NCBI RefSeq assembly: GCF_003550065.1 | Contig: NZ_QXDC01000004.1 | Location: 868,001 to 932,000 of the forward strand | Source: Hephaestia caeni | GTDB taxonomy: Bacteria > Pseudomonadota > Alphaproteobacteria > Sphingomonadales > Sphingomonadaceae | Length of the DNA: 64,000 nt | Direction: 5' to 3' | Part shown: positions 33,904 to 43,328 of the stretch, in pieces | Layout: each line of letters opens with the position of its first letter | Position numbering within the stretch: position 1 is the stretch's first letter | Made by a program: the position numbers and the translations under genes | Notes under the pieces: model-generated | The model's database searches: none | Seen by the model: the letters and a program-made list of their open reading frames with translations, nothing else | Told to the model about the DNA's origin: nothing

Positions 33904-34782
33904 TCAGGCCTCCGCCCGGCGCCAGACCGCAGGGAAATCGGGCGCGTCCATCCGATCGCCGTCGTTCAGCGTCTGGCTTGACGGGGCCCCTTCGGGCGCG
34001 CCGGGGCGCTGATAATAACGTACATCATCGCCGGTGTAGCGGACCGCGAACGAGCGACGCGGCCGGTCGGCGCTGACGTTGCCCGTGGAGCCGTGCAACG
34101 TTCGATAATTGTGGACCAGAACGTCACCGGGCTCGGAATCGTAATAAACGATGTCGTAATCCGCTTCATTGGCCTCGATATCCGGGATTTGCTCGCCGAC
34201 CGCCCCGGGAAGTTGCTGCTGGCTCACGAACACATTGGCGGCGAACTGGCGCTGCCACAAATGCGATCCCCTGACATAGCCCATCGCACCATTCGCCTTG
34301 GTCACCGGATCGACTGCGACCCAGAAGGTGCAGCATTGGTCTCCGGTGCAATTGAAATAGGATTCGTCCTGATGAAAGGCGGTGCGCTTGCCCGATCCGG
34401 CCTCCTTCCAGAACAATTGGTCGAAATAGAAATTGACGACATCGGCGTCGTACAAGTCCGCCGCGATCATCGGCAACGGCGAATCGAACGCGAAACGCCG
34501 CAAGTCCGACGAGATTTGCGAGGGGCTGTTCTTCACGAAGAACTGGCCGGAGGTGGTGGGGCTGTCCGACAGAATCTCGTTGCCCGCGGCCAGCGTCGCC
34601 TGGGTCAAACGCTCCATCGGGTTTTCCTCGGTCTGCAAATGGCTGGTGTAGAGTTGCTCCATCCCCTGGCGAAGGAAATCCACCCATTCCAGCGGCAGCA
34701 CCTGCTTCAACTGCACGACTCCGTCGGCCTTGAGCGCCGCTCGCTCGGCATTGGTAATCGGCCGCATCGGTGCATTGATCAT
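33904..34782 (-). CDS. PhyH-family Fe(II)/2-oxoglutarate dioxygenase
   Basis: A 292-residue cupin-fold oxygenase of the phytanoyl-CoA dioxygenase family. The metal-binding HxD is in TAFHQDESYF (near residues 139-141) and the distal histidine is in YRTLHGSTGN with the 2-oxoglutarate arginine in RPRRSFAVRY. The family hydroxylates acyl-CoAs next to the carbonyl or other small molecules. An AGGAGG leader precedes the ATG. It is 49 bases from the TonB receptor stop, so an early hydroxylation of the imported compound is a fair guess. Confidence 0.88.
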   Translation of the reverse strand: MINAPMRPITNAERAALKADGVVQLKQVLPLEWVDFLRQGMEQLYTSHLQTEENPMERLTQATLAAGNEILSDSPTTSGQFFVKNSPSQISSDLRRFAFDSPLPMIAADLYDADVVNFYFDQLFWKEAGSGKRTAFHQDESYFNCTGDQCCTFWVAVDPVTKANGAMGYVRGSHLWQRQFAANVFVSQQQLPGAVGEQIPDIEANEADYDIVYYDSEPGDVLVHNYRTLHGSTGNVSADRPRRSFAVRYTGDDVRYYQRPGAPEGAPSSQTLNDGDRMDAPDFPAVWRRAEA

Positions 34783-34831
34783 GTTTATCCTCCTGTTCGG
34801 CGCGTTACGGCGCGCTCGGTCGCTATGTGGT

Positions 34832-37093
34832 TCAGAAACGAATCTTCGCCTGCACGCTGATGTTGCGCGGCGGATCGATGGTGACGATGTGCGCGCCGGG
34901 ATCGAGGAAGGTGTTCGCCAATCCGCCCGCGCCGCCGAATCCGACCGTCAATTCGTTGGTCAAATTCTGGCCGACCAGCGCCAGTTCCCAGCCGCCGTCC
35001 TCGGCACCGATCGCAATCCGGGCATCGAGCTTGGTGAAGCTTTTCTGTTCGGTGACGGGATCGTTCATGAAGTCGCGGTACGAGCGCGACTGGAACCGCG
35101 GTGACAGCGTTCCGGTAAGCCGAAGATCCGAGCCCAGCGACGTTTCGGCGGTAAAGTTCATCGCGCCCGACCAGCGTGGCGAAAAGCCGAGCCGTTCGCC
35201 CGATTGATCGCAACTGCCGATGACGCTGCCGTCGGGCTCCTGCAACGGGTAGCAGGGGCCGGAGGTGAACTCGACATATTTGGCTTGCGGCAGCCATGAC
35301 AGGCTGCCGTCGAACCTGAAGAAGCTCGCCAGACGCGCCGAAAACTCCGCCTCGATACCCTTGACGCGCGCTTCGGGCGCATTGCCGGTGAAGATCGCGG
35401 CGGTCAGCGAGCCGTTGGTCGGGATCTGCGCCGACACCTGCAGATCCTTGTAGATCGTGTCGAACGCGGCCAGATTGAGGAAGCCCACCCCCGGCAGCGT
35501 CAGCTTGGCGCCGATTTCGTACGAGGTCGATCGCTCGGGGCGGAACTCGAACGCCTCGGCGGTCGCGTTGCTGATGGCGCCCTGAAAACCGCCGCTTTTC
35601 GATCCCTTGCTGAAGGTCGCGTAAACCATCGCGTTACGGCTGAATTCATACTGGATGCCAACCGCGGGATCGACGCGGCCAGCTTCGATATCGCCAGCGA
35701 TCGCTTCTTGCAGCACGCCGATATAGTCCGTCGCGGCCTGTGGGCCGCCCCAGCGCTTGTAATGCGCGGTCTTGGATTCGTGCGTATAGCGCAGGCTGCC
35801 GTTCAACCGCAGTTGGCTGGTCAGATAGGCGGTCAACTGGCCAAAGGCCGAATAGACTTCGTTATTCTGGCGAAATTCGCGATAGGTGCTCGCCGGCGGT
35901 GCAAACAGCACCCCGGTGGTGCGCTGCTCCATCAGCTTCGAATCGGAATAATAGCCGCCGACGACATAACGGAACGTGCCCGCATCGGGCGATACCAGCC
36001 GCAATTCCTGCGAGACCTGATCGAACTTCTGGTTGAAGATCGCGGTCGCGAAATTGCCCGAATAGAAATCGGCGTCGATGAGGCTCCGGTTCACGAAAGC
36101 CGAATAGCCGCTGATCGACACCAGCGTCGGGCCGCCAAGATCGACATCGAACTGCAACGACGCGTTGTTCGCGTGGATATTGTCATATTCATTGTCGTCT
36201 TGGAGATAGGTGTCCTTGCTCCGGTCGAGCGGATAGCCCTTGGTCGGCGCGAGCACCTGCATCGGGATGCCGTTCGAACGGACATCCGAATGTTCGTATT
36301 TGGCCGTCACCACCACCGGGCCGCCATTATCGACCACGCCGACGATCCGGCCCACGGCTTCGCGGCGGCTCGGCTGGTCCTCGTCGAGATAGCTGTTGTA
36401 GAGATAGCCGCCCATGTCGGAATATTTCCCGGCCACACGGAAACGCACCGCGTCGGACACCGGCAGATCGACAGCACCTTCGACCGTCGGCCCGTCAAAG
36501 GCGAAATTGTAGAGCGCGTTCACATAGCCGCCGAATTCGTGCCCCGGCTTGCGCGAGATGACGTTGATCGCCCCCGCGCTGGTGTTGCGGCCAACCAGCG
36601 CGCCTTGCGGTCCACGCAGGATTTCGAGCCGCTCGATGTCGAGGAACGGCGCCGAGAATTGTCGCGCATTGCCGCCGTAGATTCCGTCGATGAACATCAC
36701 CACCGACTGGTCGAGCGAGGGGCTGCCCGGGCTCGATCCGATGCCGCGCAGGATGATCATGTTCGCGGCGGGGGATTTGGCGATGGTGAGGTTGGGCACC
36801 AGGGGGGCAAGCTGCTCGAAGGTCTGGATCGATCGATCCTGCAGTGTGTCGCCTGCGACGACGGCAAGCGAGATCGGCACGTCCTGCAGCCGTTCGGACC
36901 GCCGCTGCGCGGTGACGATGATCTCATCGCCGATGGGGGCCGGCGCCACGGCCTGGGCCGGATCGGCGGCATCGCTCGTCGTCGGCGTGGCCTGGCCTGG
37001 ATCGCCGCCGCCTGGTGTCGCCGCCTGCGCCGAAGCAGCCGTCGCCATTGCCAGCGCCGCGACGGCACTCAACAATCGATCGCGCGTTTTCAT
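34832..37093 (-). CDS. TonB-dependent receptor (catabolic module 2)
   Basis: A 753-residue outer-membrane receptor without STN domain. Signal peptide, TonB-box region (IIVTAQRRSERLQDVPISLAVVAG), plug (MIILRGIGSSPGSPSLDQSVV, LEILRGPQGALVGRNTSAGAIN) and barrel ending KIRF. It is the same class as the receptor at 28761. The start has a GGGAGAGGG leader. Two GTCA-N7-TGAC sites lie 58 and 79 bases upstream, more than at any other promoter here, so this operon looks tightly controlled. Confidence 0.92.
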   Translation of the reverse strand: MKTRDRLLSAVAALAMATAASAQAATPGGGDPGQATPTTSDAADPAQAVAPAPIGDEIIVTAQRRSERLQDVPISLAVVAGDTLQDRSIQTFEQLAPLVPNLTIAKSPAANMIILRGIGSSPGSPSLDQSVVMFIDGIYGGNARQFSAPFLDIERLEILRGPQGALVGRNTSAGAINVISRKPGHEFGGYVNALYNFAFDGPTVEGAVDLPVSDAVRFRVAGKYSDMGGYLYNSYLDEDQPSRREAVGRIVGVVDNGGPVVVTAKYEHSDVRSNGIPMQVLAPTKGYPLDRSKDTYLQDDNEYDNIHANNASLQFDVDLGGPTLVSISGYSAFVNRSLIDADFYSGNFATAIFNQKFDQVSQELRLVSPDAGTFRYVVGGYYSDSKLMEQRTTGVLFAPPASTYREFRQNNEVYSAFGQLTAYLTSQLRLNGSLRYTHESKTAHYKRWGGPQAATDYIGVLQEAIAGDIEAGRVDPAVGIQYEFSRNAMVYATFSKGSKSGGFQGAISNATAEAFEFRPERSTSYEIGAKLTLPGVGFLNLAAFDTIYKDLQVSAQIPTNGSLTAAIFTGNAPEARVKGIEAEFSARLASFFRFDGSLSWLPQAKYVEFTSGPCYPLQEPDGSVIGSCDQSGERLGFSPRWSGAMNFTAETSLGSDLRLTGTLSPRFQSRSYRDFMNDPVTEQKSFTKLDARIAIGAEDGGWELALVGQNLTNELTVGFGGAGGLANTFLDPGAHIVTIDPPRNISVQAKIRF

Positions 37094-37150
37094 TCGCCCT
37101 CTCCCGCAATATTTTGTTGCGTGGAGAAGCTCGACTCAAAACGTGATAAT

Positions 37151-37165
37151 GTCAAGATGCTTGAC
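37151..37165. promoter_or_regulatory. GTCA-N7-TGAC site 2
   Basis: GTCA AGATGCT TGAC; the inner bases extend it to a GTCAAG/CTTGAC dyad. Upstream of the TonB receptor at 37093. Confidence 0.6.
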
Positions 37166-37171
37166 TAGCAT

Positions 37172-37186
37172 GTCAGCATATATGAC
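37172..37186. promoter_or_regulatory. GTCA-N7-TGAC site 3
   Basis: GTCA GCATATA TGAC, 21 bases from site 2 (two helix turns), so two dimers could bind the same face of the DNA. Confidence 0.6.
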
Positions 37187-37266
37187 CTTCGTGCCGCCCT
37201 GGGCCGCGCGGTGGCAGCCCTTCGCGGCTATCCTCCACGCCGGCCTCGGGCGGCTATTCGGTTACG

Positions 37267-37866
37267 TCAGCGCGCCAGCTTCGCCGCGAGTTCCGCGACG
37301 TATCGGCCCTGATATTGTGCGCCGGCGAGTTCGGTGTCGGACGGCATACGCGCGCCGTCCGATCCGGTGATCGTGGTCGCGCCATAAGGCGATCCGCCCT
37401 TTACCTCGTCGACCCCCATCTGGCCTGCGAAGCTGTACGGTAGCCCGGCGATCACCATCCCGAAATGCATCAGGTTGGTGATGATCGAAAACAGCGTGGT
37501 CTCCTGCCCGCCATGTTGTGCGGCGCTGGCGCTGAAGGCCGAGCCGATCTTGCCGGTCAGCGCACCCGACGCCCAGAGCGCCCCCGCCTGATCGATGAAG
37601 CTGGCCATCTGCGAACTCATCCGGCCATAGCGCGTGCCGGTGCCGACGATGATCGCGTCGTAATGCGCCAGCTCGGCGACTTCGGCCACCGGCGCATCCT
37701 GATCGAGCTTGAACCGGCGATCGCGCGCAATATCGGGCGGCACGAGTTCGGGCACGCGCCGAATATCGACCGTCGCGCCCGCCTCGCGGGCGCCCGCGGC
37801 AACCGCCTTCGCCATCGCCTCGACATGGCCGTACGCCGAATAATAGAGAACAAGAACCTTCGCCAC
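37267..37866 (-). CDS. wrbA: WrbA-type NAD(P)H:quinone oxidoreductase
   Basis: A 199-residue flavodoxin-fold protein: KVLVLYYSAYGHVEAMAKAV at the FMN phosphate loop, GTGTRYGRMSSQMASFID, SAFSASAAQHGGQETTL and GSPYGATTITGSDG, all WrbA hallmarks. WrbA reduces quinones by two electrons, guarding against redox cycling of aromatic intermediates. The GTG at 37866 has GGAGGG just upstream. It is divergent from an acyl-CoA dehydrogenase across a gap with a GTCA-N7-TGAC site. Confidence 0.9.
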   Translation of the reverse strand: MAKVLVLYYSAYGHVEAMAKAVAAGAREAGATVDIRRVPELVPPDIARDRRFKLDQDAPVAEVAELAHYDAIIVGTGTRYGRMSSQMASFIDQAGALWASGALTGKIGSAFSASAAQHGGQETTLFSIITNLMHFGMVIAGLPYSFAGQMGVDEVKGGSPYGATTITGSDGARMPSDTELAGAQYQGRYVAELAAKLAR

Positions 37867-37944
37867 GCGACCCTCCCATGTGCCCGGCCCGTCCTGGCCG
37901 TGTCGCGGACCTACGGAGCTTGTTCGGTACACGCAACGACTAAT

Positions 37945-37961
37945 GTCAGATTATTTGACAT
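37945..37961. promoter_or_regulatory. GTCA-N7-TGAC site 4 (TGTCA-N7-TGACA)
   Basis: TGTCA GATTATT TGACA (core 37946-37960), the most symmetric of the sites, in the divergent gap between wrbA and the acyl-CoA dehydrogenase at 38076. Confidence 0.6.
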
Positions 37962-38075
37962 ATGAACGGAAACTACGCACCATTGTGACCGGCCATGCGG
38001 CCCAAGACGAAACGCACGGTTGCGGTGCGCCTGCTGAGCGGCGTCGCGGCAACACGACAGACTTCAGAGGGCTTC

Positions 38076-39359
38076 ATGGATTTCAATCTGCCTGCCGATC
38101 TCGCCGCCTATCTCGATGAGCTCGATGCGTTCATCGACCGGGAAATCCGCCCGCTCGAGCAGCGCGACGACAATATCCGCTTCTTCGATCACCGCCGCGA
38201 ATGGGCGCGCACCGATTTCGACCGCGGGGGTCTACCCCGGCACGAGTGGGAAGCCTTGCTCGCCGACGCCAAGCGGCTGGCCGACACCGCCGGCCACCTG
38301 CGATTCGCGCTTCCCAGCGAGTTTGGTGGCCGCGACGGCTCGAATCTGGCGATGGCGGTGATCCGCGAGCATTTCGCCGCCAAGGGGCTGGGGCTGCACA
38401 ACGACCTTCAGAACGAACATTCGATCGTCGGCAATTTCCCCCAGGTGCTGATGTTCCGCGATTTCGGCACGCCCGAACAGCGCAACGCCTTCATTCCGGG
38501 CATCCTCGACGGCAGCAAGGCGGTCCCCTTCGGCCTCACCGAGCCCGCGCACGGCTCCGATGCCACGCATATGGAGACGGTCGCGATCCGCGAATCGCGC
38601 GACGGCACGCCGGGCTGGCGGATCGACGGCGAGAAGATGTGGACGACGGGGATGCACGTCGCCACCGACGTGATGGTGTTCGCGCGCACCTCGGGCAAAG
38701 CCGGCGATGCGCGCGGGATCAGTTGCCTGCTCGTCCCCGCCGACGCGCCGGGCGTGAAGATCGAGGAATATCTGTGGACCTTCAACATGCCCACCGATCA
38801 CCCGCGGGTCAGCTTCACGGACGTGTGGGTTCCCGACGACGCGATCCTCGGCGACGAAGGCGACGGGCTGTCGGTCGCGCAGCATTTCACGCATGAGAAT
38901 CGCATCCGGCAGGCCGCCTCGTCGCTTGGCGCGGCCAGCTTCTGCGTCGCGGAAAGCGTTGCTTACGCCCGCGCCCGCAAGCCGTTCGGCAAGGCGCTCG
39001 CGGTCAATCAGGCGATCCAGTGGCCGCTGGTCGAACTCGCCACGCAGATCGAGATGCTGCGGCTGCTGATCCGCAAGACCGCGTGGGAAATGGATCAGAT
39101 GTCCAAGCCCGAGGTCGCGGTGCAACTGTCGGACAAGGTCAGCATGTGCAATTACTGGGCGAACCGCCTTGTCTGCGAAGCCGCGGATACCGCAATGCAG
39201 GTTCATGGCGGCATCGGCTATTCGCGGCACAAGCCGTTCGAGCACATCTATCGCCACCACCGCCGCTACCGGATCACCGAAGGCGCCGAGGAAATCCAGA
39301 TGCGGCGCGTCGCCTCGTGGACGTTCGGCTTTGCGGGCCCCAACAAGCAGCGCGCCTGA
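38076..39359 (+). CDS. acyl-CoA dehydrogenase (ACAD 1)
   Basis: A 427-residue FAD-dependent acyl-CoA dehydrogenase. It has FALPSEFGGRDGSNLAMAVI, FGLTEPAHGSDATHMET, WRIDGEKMWTTGMHVATDVM and the C-terminal GGIGYSRHKPFEHIYRHHRR with ITEGAEEIQ, where the catalytic-base glutamate is expected. These enzymes introduce the trans-2 double bond into acyl-CoAs or related thioesters. The ATG at 38076 follows an AGAGGG leader. Control by the operator at 37946 is inferred. Confidence 0.9.
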   Translation: MDFNLPADLAAYLDELDAFIDREIRPLEQRDDNIRFFDHRREWARTDFDRGGLPRHEWEALLADAKRLADTAGHLRFALPSEFGGRDGSNLAMAVIREHFAAKGLGLHNDLQNEHSIVGNFPQVLMFRDFGTPEQRNAFIPGILDGSKAVPFGLTEPAHGSDATHMETVAIRESRDGTPGWRIDGEKMWTTGMHVATDVMVFARTSGKAGDARGISCLLVPADAPGVKIEEYLWTFNMPTDHPRVSFTDVWVPDDAILGDEGDGLSVAQHFTHENRIRQAASSLGAASFCVAESVAYARARKPFGKALAVNQAIQWPLVELATQIEMLRLLIRKTAWEMDQMSKPEVAVQLSDKVSMCNYWANRLVCEAADTAMQVHGGIGYSRHKPFEHIYRHHRRYRITEGAEEIQMRRVASWTFGFAGPNKQRA

Positions 39360-39389
39360 AACCGGCCGCGGCGTCGGCGCGCTCCTTGC

Positions 39390-40583
39390 TTAGCCCGCCG
39401 ACGCCAGGCTGCGCTTGATGGTCTTGGCGATCGACCATTTGTGCACTTCGGTCGGCCCGTCGTAGATCCGGAACGCGCGCAACTCGCGGAACACCTGCTC
39501 GACGACGGTCTCTTCCGACACGCCGAGCCCACCCATGATCTGCACGCAGCGATCGGCGACCTGGAACAGCGCTTCGGACACCGCCACCTTGGTCATCGAG
39601 CTTTCGAGCCCCGCCGGCTCGCCCGCATCGAGAAGCCCGGCGCACCAATCGATCATCAGTTCGGCCTGGCGCAACGCAATGGCGTTGTCGGCGAGCATGA
39701 AGCCCACGCCCTCATGGTCGATCAACGGCTTGCCGAACGCGCGCCGCGACACGGCATAGCGCGCGGCGATATCGTTGGCGCGGGTACAGGCGCCCCGCCA
39801 CCGCATACAATGCGTCAGCCGCGCCGGCCCCAGCCGGACCTGAGCGTAGCGATAGGCAAGGTCCACCTCGCCCAGCACCGCGTCCGCGCCCAGCCGGAGA
39901 TCGTCGAAACGGACGATGCAATGCCCGCCGGGCAGGCAGCCGTCGATCGTCCGCACCGATCGTTCGATGACCACCGCCGGATCGGGCATGTCGAACACGA
40001 ACATCGTCGCCGCGTGGCTGCCGGGCGCGCCCGTTGCTGCGATCAGCAGGCCGATTTCTGCGCCGTCCGCGCCGGTGATGAAGGCCTTGCGCCCTCGGAT
40101 GATCCAGTCCTCACCATCGCGAACCGCCGTCGTCTTGAGCAACGACGGGTCCGATCCGGCGCCGTCCTCGGCGGCGGGCTCGGTCATGAAGAAGGCGGAG
40201 CGCGTGCGCCCCTCGATCAGCGGCGCGAGGTAGCGGGCACGCTGCGCATCGGTCGCGATATGCGACAACAGATAGATATTGCCTTCGTCGGGCGCGGCCA
40301 CGTTCAGCGCGACCGGCCCCAGCGGCGAATGGCCCGCCGCGCGCAGCACCTTGGCGGTGTCGCGATGCGACAGGTGCGTCCCGTCCGGCCGCACATTGGG
40401 CGTCAGCAGCCCACGCGATCGGGCGTGGTCACGCATCTCCTGCACCAGCGCGTCGTCAGGCCCATGCGTCCCCCAGCGCGGATCGCGCTCATAGGGCACG
40501 ATGATCTCGTCGATGAACGCGCGGACGCGATCAGCAAGCGCATCGGCCGCGGCGTGCGGCTCCACGCCCTCACCGTCGCTCAT
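39390..40583 (-). CDS. acyl-CoA dehydrogenase-family protein (ACAD 2; LvaC/ACAD10-11-like by context)
   Basis: A 397-residue acyl-CoA dehydrogenase fold: FFMTEPAAEDGAGSDPSLL, WIIRGRKAFITGADGAEIGL, QIMGGLGVSEETVVEQ and DGPTEVHKWSIAKTI at the end. The DGPTEVH ending is like the ACAD10/ACAD11 branch, which acts on 4-hydroxyacyl-CoA or its phospho-ester. Its ATG overlaps the stop of the AMP ligase (ATGA). It ends the operon VOC - kinase - DUF6285 - GST - AMP ligase - ACAD, the same set of parts as LvaA/B/C/E in Pseudomonas putida levulinate metabolism. Reaction is inferred from context. Confidence 0.85.
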   Translation of the reverse strand: MSDGEGVEPHAAADALADRVRAFIDEIIVPYERDPRWGTHGPDDALVQEMRDHARSRGLLTPNVRPDGTHLSHRDTAKVLRAAGHSPLGPVALNVAAPDEGNIYLLSHIATDAQRARYLAPLIEGRTRSAFFMTEPAAEDGAGSDPSLLKTTAVRDGEDWIIRGRKAFITGADGAEIGLLIAATGAPGSHAATMFVFDMPDPAVVIERSVRTIDGCLPGGHCIVRFDDLRLGADAVLGEVDLAYRYAQVRLGPARLTHCMRWRGACTRANDIAARYAVSRRAFGKPLIDHEGVGFMLADNAIALRQAELMIDWCAGLLDAGEPAGLESSMTKVAVSEALFQVADRCVQIMGGLGVSEETVVEQVFRELRAFRIYDGPTEVHKWSIAKTIKRSLASAG

Positions 40584-42130
40584 CCGGTTACCACCGCCGC
40601 GCCGCCCTGCGCGCTGTGGCGCAGTTCCACTTTCAGCACCTTGCCCGCCGCCGAGCGCGGGAGGGGCTCCTCGCGGACTTCCACCGTCTTCGGACATTTA
40701 TAGCCGGCGATATACTCGCGGCAAAAGCCGATCAGCGCCGTCGGGTCGATCGTCTGGCCGCTCTTGGCGACGACGATCGCATGGACGCGTTCGCCCCATT
40801 TCTCGTCGGGGACGCCGATGATCGCACATTCCTCGACGGCGGGGTGCCGGTAGAGGACGTCCTCGACCTCGATCGAATAGACGTTCTCGGCGCCGCTCAC
40901 GATCATATCCTTGATGCGGTCCGAGATGAACAGATACCCCGCCTCATCGAAATAGCCGATATCCTGCGTATGCATCCAGCCGTCGCGCAGGGCTTCGGCG
41001 GTTTCGGCCGGCCGGTGCCAGTAACCGAGCATCATATTGGGGCCGCGCGCAATGATCTCGCCGGTCTCGCCCGGCGCGCATTCGCGTCCATCATCGGCGA
41101 CGACCTTGATCTCATATTCGCACATCACCCGCCCCACCGAGCGGAGCCTGCCGGTATCCGCCCCCGGTTTGTGATCGTCCGGGCCGAGCAGCGTGAGCGC
41201 GGGCACTTCGGTCATCCCATAGCCATGCGCCAGGCCAACCGTGGGAAAGCGCTCGCGCGTCGCCAGCATCAGCGCCACCGGCATCGCCGATCCGCCATAG
41301 CCGAAGATGCGCATCGCGGAGAGATCGGCGGTCGCGGCCTTGGGGTGTTTCGTCACCCGATCGATGATGGCCGGCACGGTGAAGCAATGCGTCACGCGCT
41401 CGCGCTCGAGCAGATCGATCAGCGCGCCAGGCTCGAAGGTCGAGGTGAAGACGTGGATGCCGCCCACCATGGTGGTGAAAAAGATGCCGACCGCCGACAC
41501 ATGAAACATCGGCGCCGAGTGCAGATTGACGCAATGTTCGTCGACCGAGAACCCCATCACGAAGTTGCGCGACATGGCGTGCAGGCTTTCGTGCGAGAGC
41601 ATCACGCCCTTCGGCCGCCCCGTGGTGCCCCCGGTGAAGAAAATGCCGGCCAGATCATCGCCGCCACGCATCGGCTCGGGAATCGGAGTCCCCGATGCCC
41701 GAACCTCGGCCAGCGTCCCGTCACCGGCCAACGCGGTGTCGATCGCCACGAAATGCGGCGGCGTCGTCATCGACGTGCGCAGCTTGGCCACAACGGGGGC
41801 GAATTCGGGCCCGTAAAAGAGCACCCGCACCCCGGCATCGTCGAGCTGGAATTCGATCTCCGCCGCTGCAAGCCGCGTATTCAGCGGAACGATGACCGCC
41901 TCCGCCCACATCGTTGCGTAATAGAGGTCGAGATAGGCCGCGCTATTGTTCGCCAGCACGGCGACGCGCTCATCGGCGGCGACGCCCAACTGGCGCAGGC
42001 CACCGGCAAGCCGCATCACCTCGTCGCGAAACACACTCCAGGGACGGCGCTTGGCGCCTTCGACAGTCGCGATCCGATCCCCAAACAATCGGGCCGCTCT
42101 CTCAAGGCAATAGGTCAGTCGGACGCGCAT
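40580..42130 (-). CDS. AMP-dependent acyl-CoA synthetase/ligase
   Basis: A 516-residue adenylate-forming enzyme: P-loop FFTGGTTGRPKGVMLSH, YGMTE, the GWMHTQDIGYFDEAGYLFISDR hinge and the C-terminal RSAAGKVLK with the acid-activating lysine. It activates an organic acid to its CoA thioester at the expense of ATP. The ATG at 42130 has GGAG six bases upstream. It overlaps ACAD 2 downstream and follows a GST gene after a short gap. The likely entry point of the operon's pathway. Confidence 0.93.
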   Translation of the reverse strand: MRVRLTYCLERAARLFGDRIATVEGAKRRPWSVFRDEVMRLAGGLRQLGVAADERVAVLANNSAAYLDLYYATMWAEAVIVPLNTRLAAAEIEFQLDDAGVRVLFYGPEFAPVVAKLRTSMTTPPHFVAIDTALAGDGTLAEVRASGTPIPEPMRGGDDLAGIFFTGGTTGRPKGVMLSHESLHAMSRNFVMGFSVDEHCVNLHSAPMFHVSAVGIFFTTMVGGIHVFTSTFEPGALIDLLERERVTHCFTVPAIIDRVTKHPKAATADLSAMRIFGYGGSAMPVALMLATRERFPTVGLAHGYGMTEVPALTLLGPDDHKPGADTGRLRSVGRVMCEYEIKVVADDGRECAPGETGEIIARGPNMMLGYWHRPAETAEALRDGWMHTQDIGYFDEAGYLFISDRIKDMIVSGAENVYSIEVEDVLYRHPAVEECAIIGVPDEKWGERVHAIVVAKSGQTIDPTALIGFCREYIAGYKCPKTVEVREEPLPRSAAGKVLKVELRHSAQGGAAVVTG

Positions 42131-42173
42131 TGACACTCCGGGATCAAATCGTTCGGGTAAAAGCCGTGCAGGA

Positions 42174-42830
42174 TTATCGGGCGGCCTGACGCATCGCGTC
42201 CCAGCCGGCCTCGATCCGTGACAGAGCGCCATCCACGTTCGCATTCTCGCGGCACGCGGCATAATAAGCCGCCACATTGGGCAGGTCCGCGAACGGGTCT
42301 TTGAAACCGAACACCGGCGGATATTGGAACGCATAGCGCAACACCGGCGCGGCCGCGAAATCGGCCAGCGTCGTCTGCCCGCCGGTCGCATGGCGGCCCG
42401 GCTCGATCCAGTGATTGAGGTGACCAAGCCCGGCCTTGATGCTGGCCAACGCGTGATCGACGACCGCCTGATCGCGCGTCGCGCGAGAGAGGTTTTTGAA
42501 CAGCGGCATCATCGGATTCATGATATAGAGATCGATGATCCGCGCGATCAGCCGCACCTTGGCGCGCGCCATCGGATCCTCCGGGAACAGCGCCGGCTCC
42601 GGATGCACCTGCTCCAGATATTCGCAAATCACTTCCGATTCGGGCAGATTCACGCCATCGACACGCAGCACCGGCAGCTTCTGGATCGGGTTGATCAGGC
42701 CGTATTCCGCCGAGCCGAATCCGCCGGGCGGATGCTCGTGCGTAAACGCGATGCCCTTGTGATCGAGCTGGAGCACGACGCGCTGGGCAAAAGGAGAAAT
42801 GTCGGCGCTATAAAGGTGATATTGAGCCAT
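42174..42830 (-). CDS. glutathione S-transferase
   Basis: A 218-residue GST: the thioredoxin-like N-terminus YHLYSADISPFAQRVVLQL has the active serine region, NPIQKLPVLRVDG is the cis-proline stretch and PESEVICEYLEQVHPEPAL binds glutathione; a helical C-terminal domain follows. Sphingomonad GSTs often act in aromatic and lignin-ether breakdown or as maleyl-acetoacetate-type isomerases; which one cannot be told. Upstream is a GTCA-N7-TGAT site at 42872 in a 126-base gap. Confidence 0.88.
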   Translation of the reverse strand: MAQYHLYSADISPFAQRVVLQLDHKGIAFTHEHPPGGFGSAEYGLINPIQKLPVLRVDGVNLPESEVICEYLEQVHPEPALFPEDPMARAKVRLIARIIDLYIMNPMMPLFKNLSRATRDQAVVDHALASIKAGLGHLNHWIEPGRHATGGQTTLADFAAAPVLRYAFQYPPVFGFKDPFADLPNVAAYYAACRENANVDGALSRIEAGWDAMRQAAR

Positions 42831-42871
42831 GCTTCGACCTTCCCCCGCAAGCCTGCCGGAAATGGCAGATC

Positions 42872-42886
42872 GTCAATTTTCTTGAT
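42872..42886. promoter_or_regulatory. GTCA-N7-TGAT site 5
   Basis: GTCA ATTTTCT TGAT, one mismatch to the cluster motif, 42 bases before the GST ATG in an otherwise GC-rich stretch. It may give the GST - AMP ligase - ACAD genes their own promoter. Confidence 0.45.
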
Positions 42887-42956
42887 GATATTTGCCCAAG
42901 CAGCCGCGACAGTCAAGCGACACGACGAAGCCGAACCGAATTTTTTTGCCGAACGA

Positions 42957-43328
42957 TCAGGCCTCAAGCGCGCGGCGCAGCGCCGAATAGCGCGGCTGAT
43001 CCACGCGCAGCGCGTCGATCGCCGCGGCCCGCAGATGCTCGACAAGCGCGTCGCACGTCTCGTCGAACACGCCGCTTTGGATACGATCGCAGAGCAGCGC
43101 GTCGAGGTGGTCGCGTGTGCCCGATTCCCCCAGCAGCGCCGACAAGCGCGCACAATGCGCCGCCTCGACCGCCGCGGGTTGCCGCATCGCACGACACACC
43201 AGATCGAGTGCATTGGCGGCCACGCGCGTGTCGAACGCAAGGTCGCCCTCGGCGGTCGGCAAAACACGCTCGCGCAGGAATACGGCTACCGCTTCCACCA
43301 ACTGGTCCGGGGTGATCGCGCTGCTCAT
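42957..43328 (-). CDS. DUF6285 protein (LvaB-like)
   Basis: A 123-residue helical protein (LVEAVAVFLRERVLPTAEGDL, FDTRVAANALDLVCRAMRQ). DUF6285 proteins are nearly always next to an aminoglycoside-phosphotransferase-like kinase and an acyl-CoA dehydrogenase. To my knowledge LvaB, which is needed with LvaA for phosphorylation of 4-hydroxyvaleryl-CoA, is of this type. Its start overlaps the kinase stop by four bases (ATGA), matching a tight kinase complex. No enzyme motif of its own is seen. Confidence 0.75.
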   Translation of the reverse strand: MSSAITPDQLVEAVAVFLRERVLPTAEGDLAFDTRVAANALDLVCRAMRQPAAVEAAHCARLSALLGESGTRDHLDALLCDRIQSGVFDETCDALVEHLRAAAIDALRVDQPRYSALRRALEA

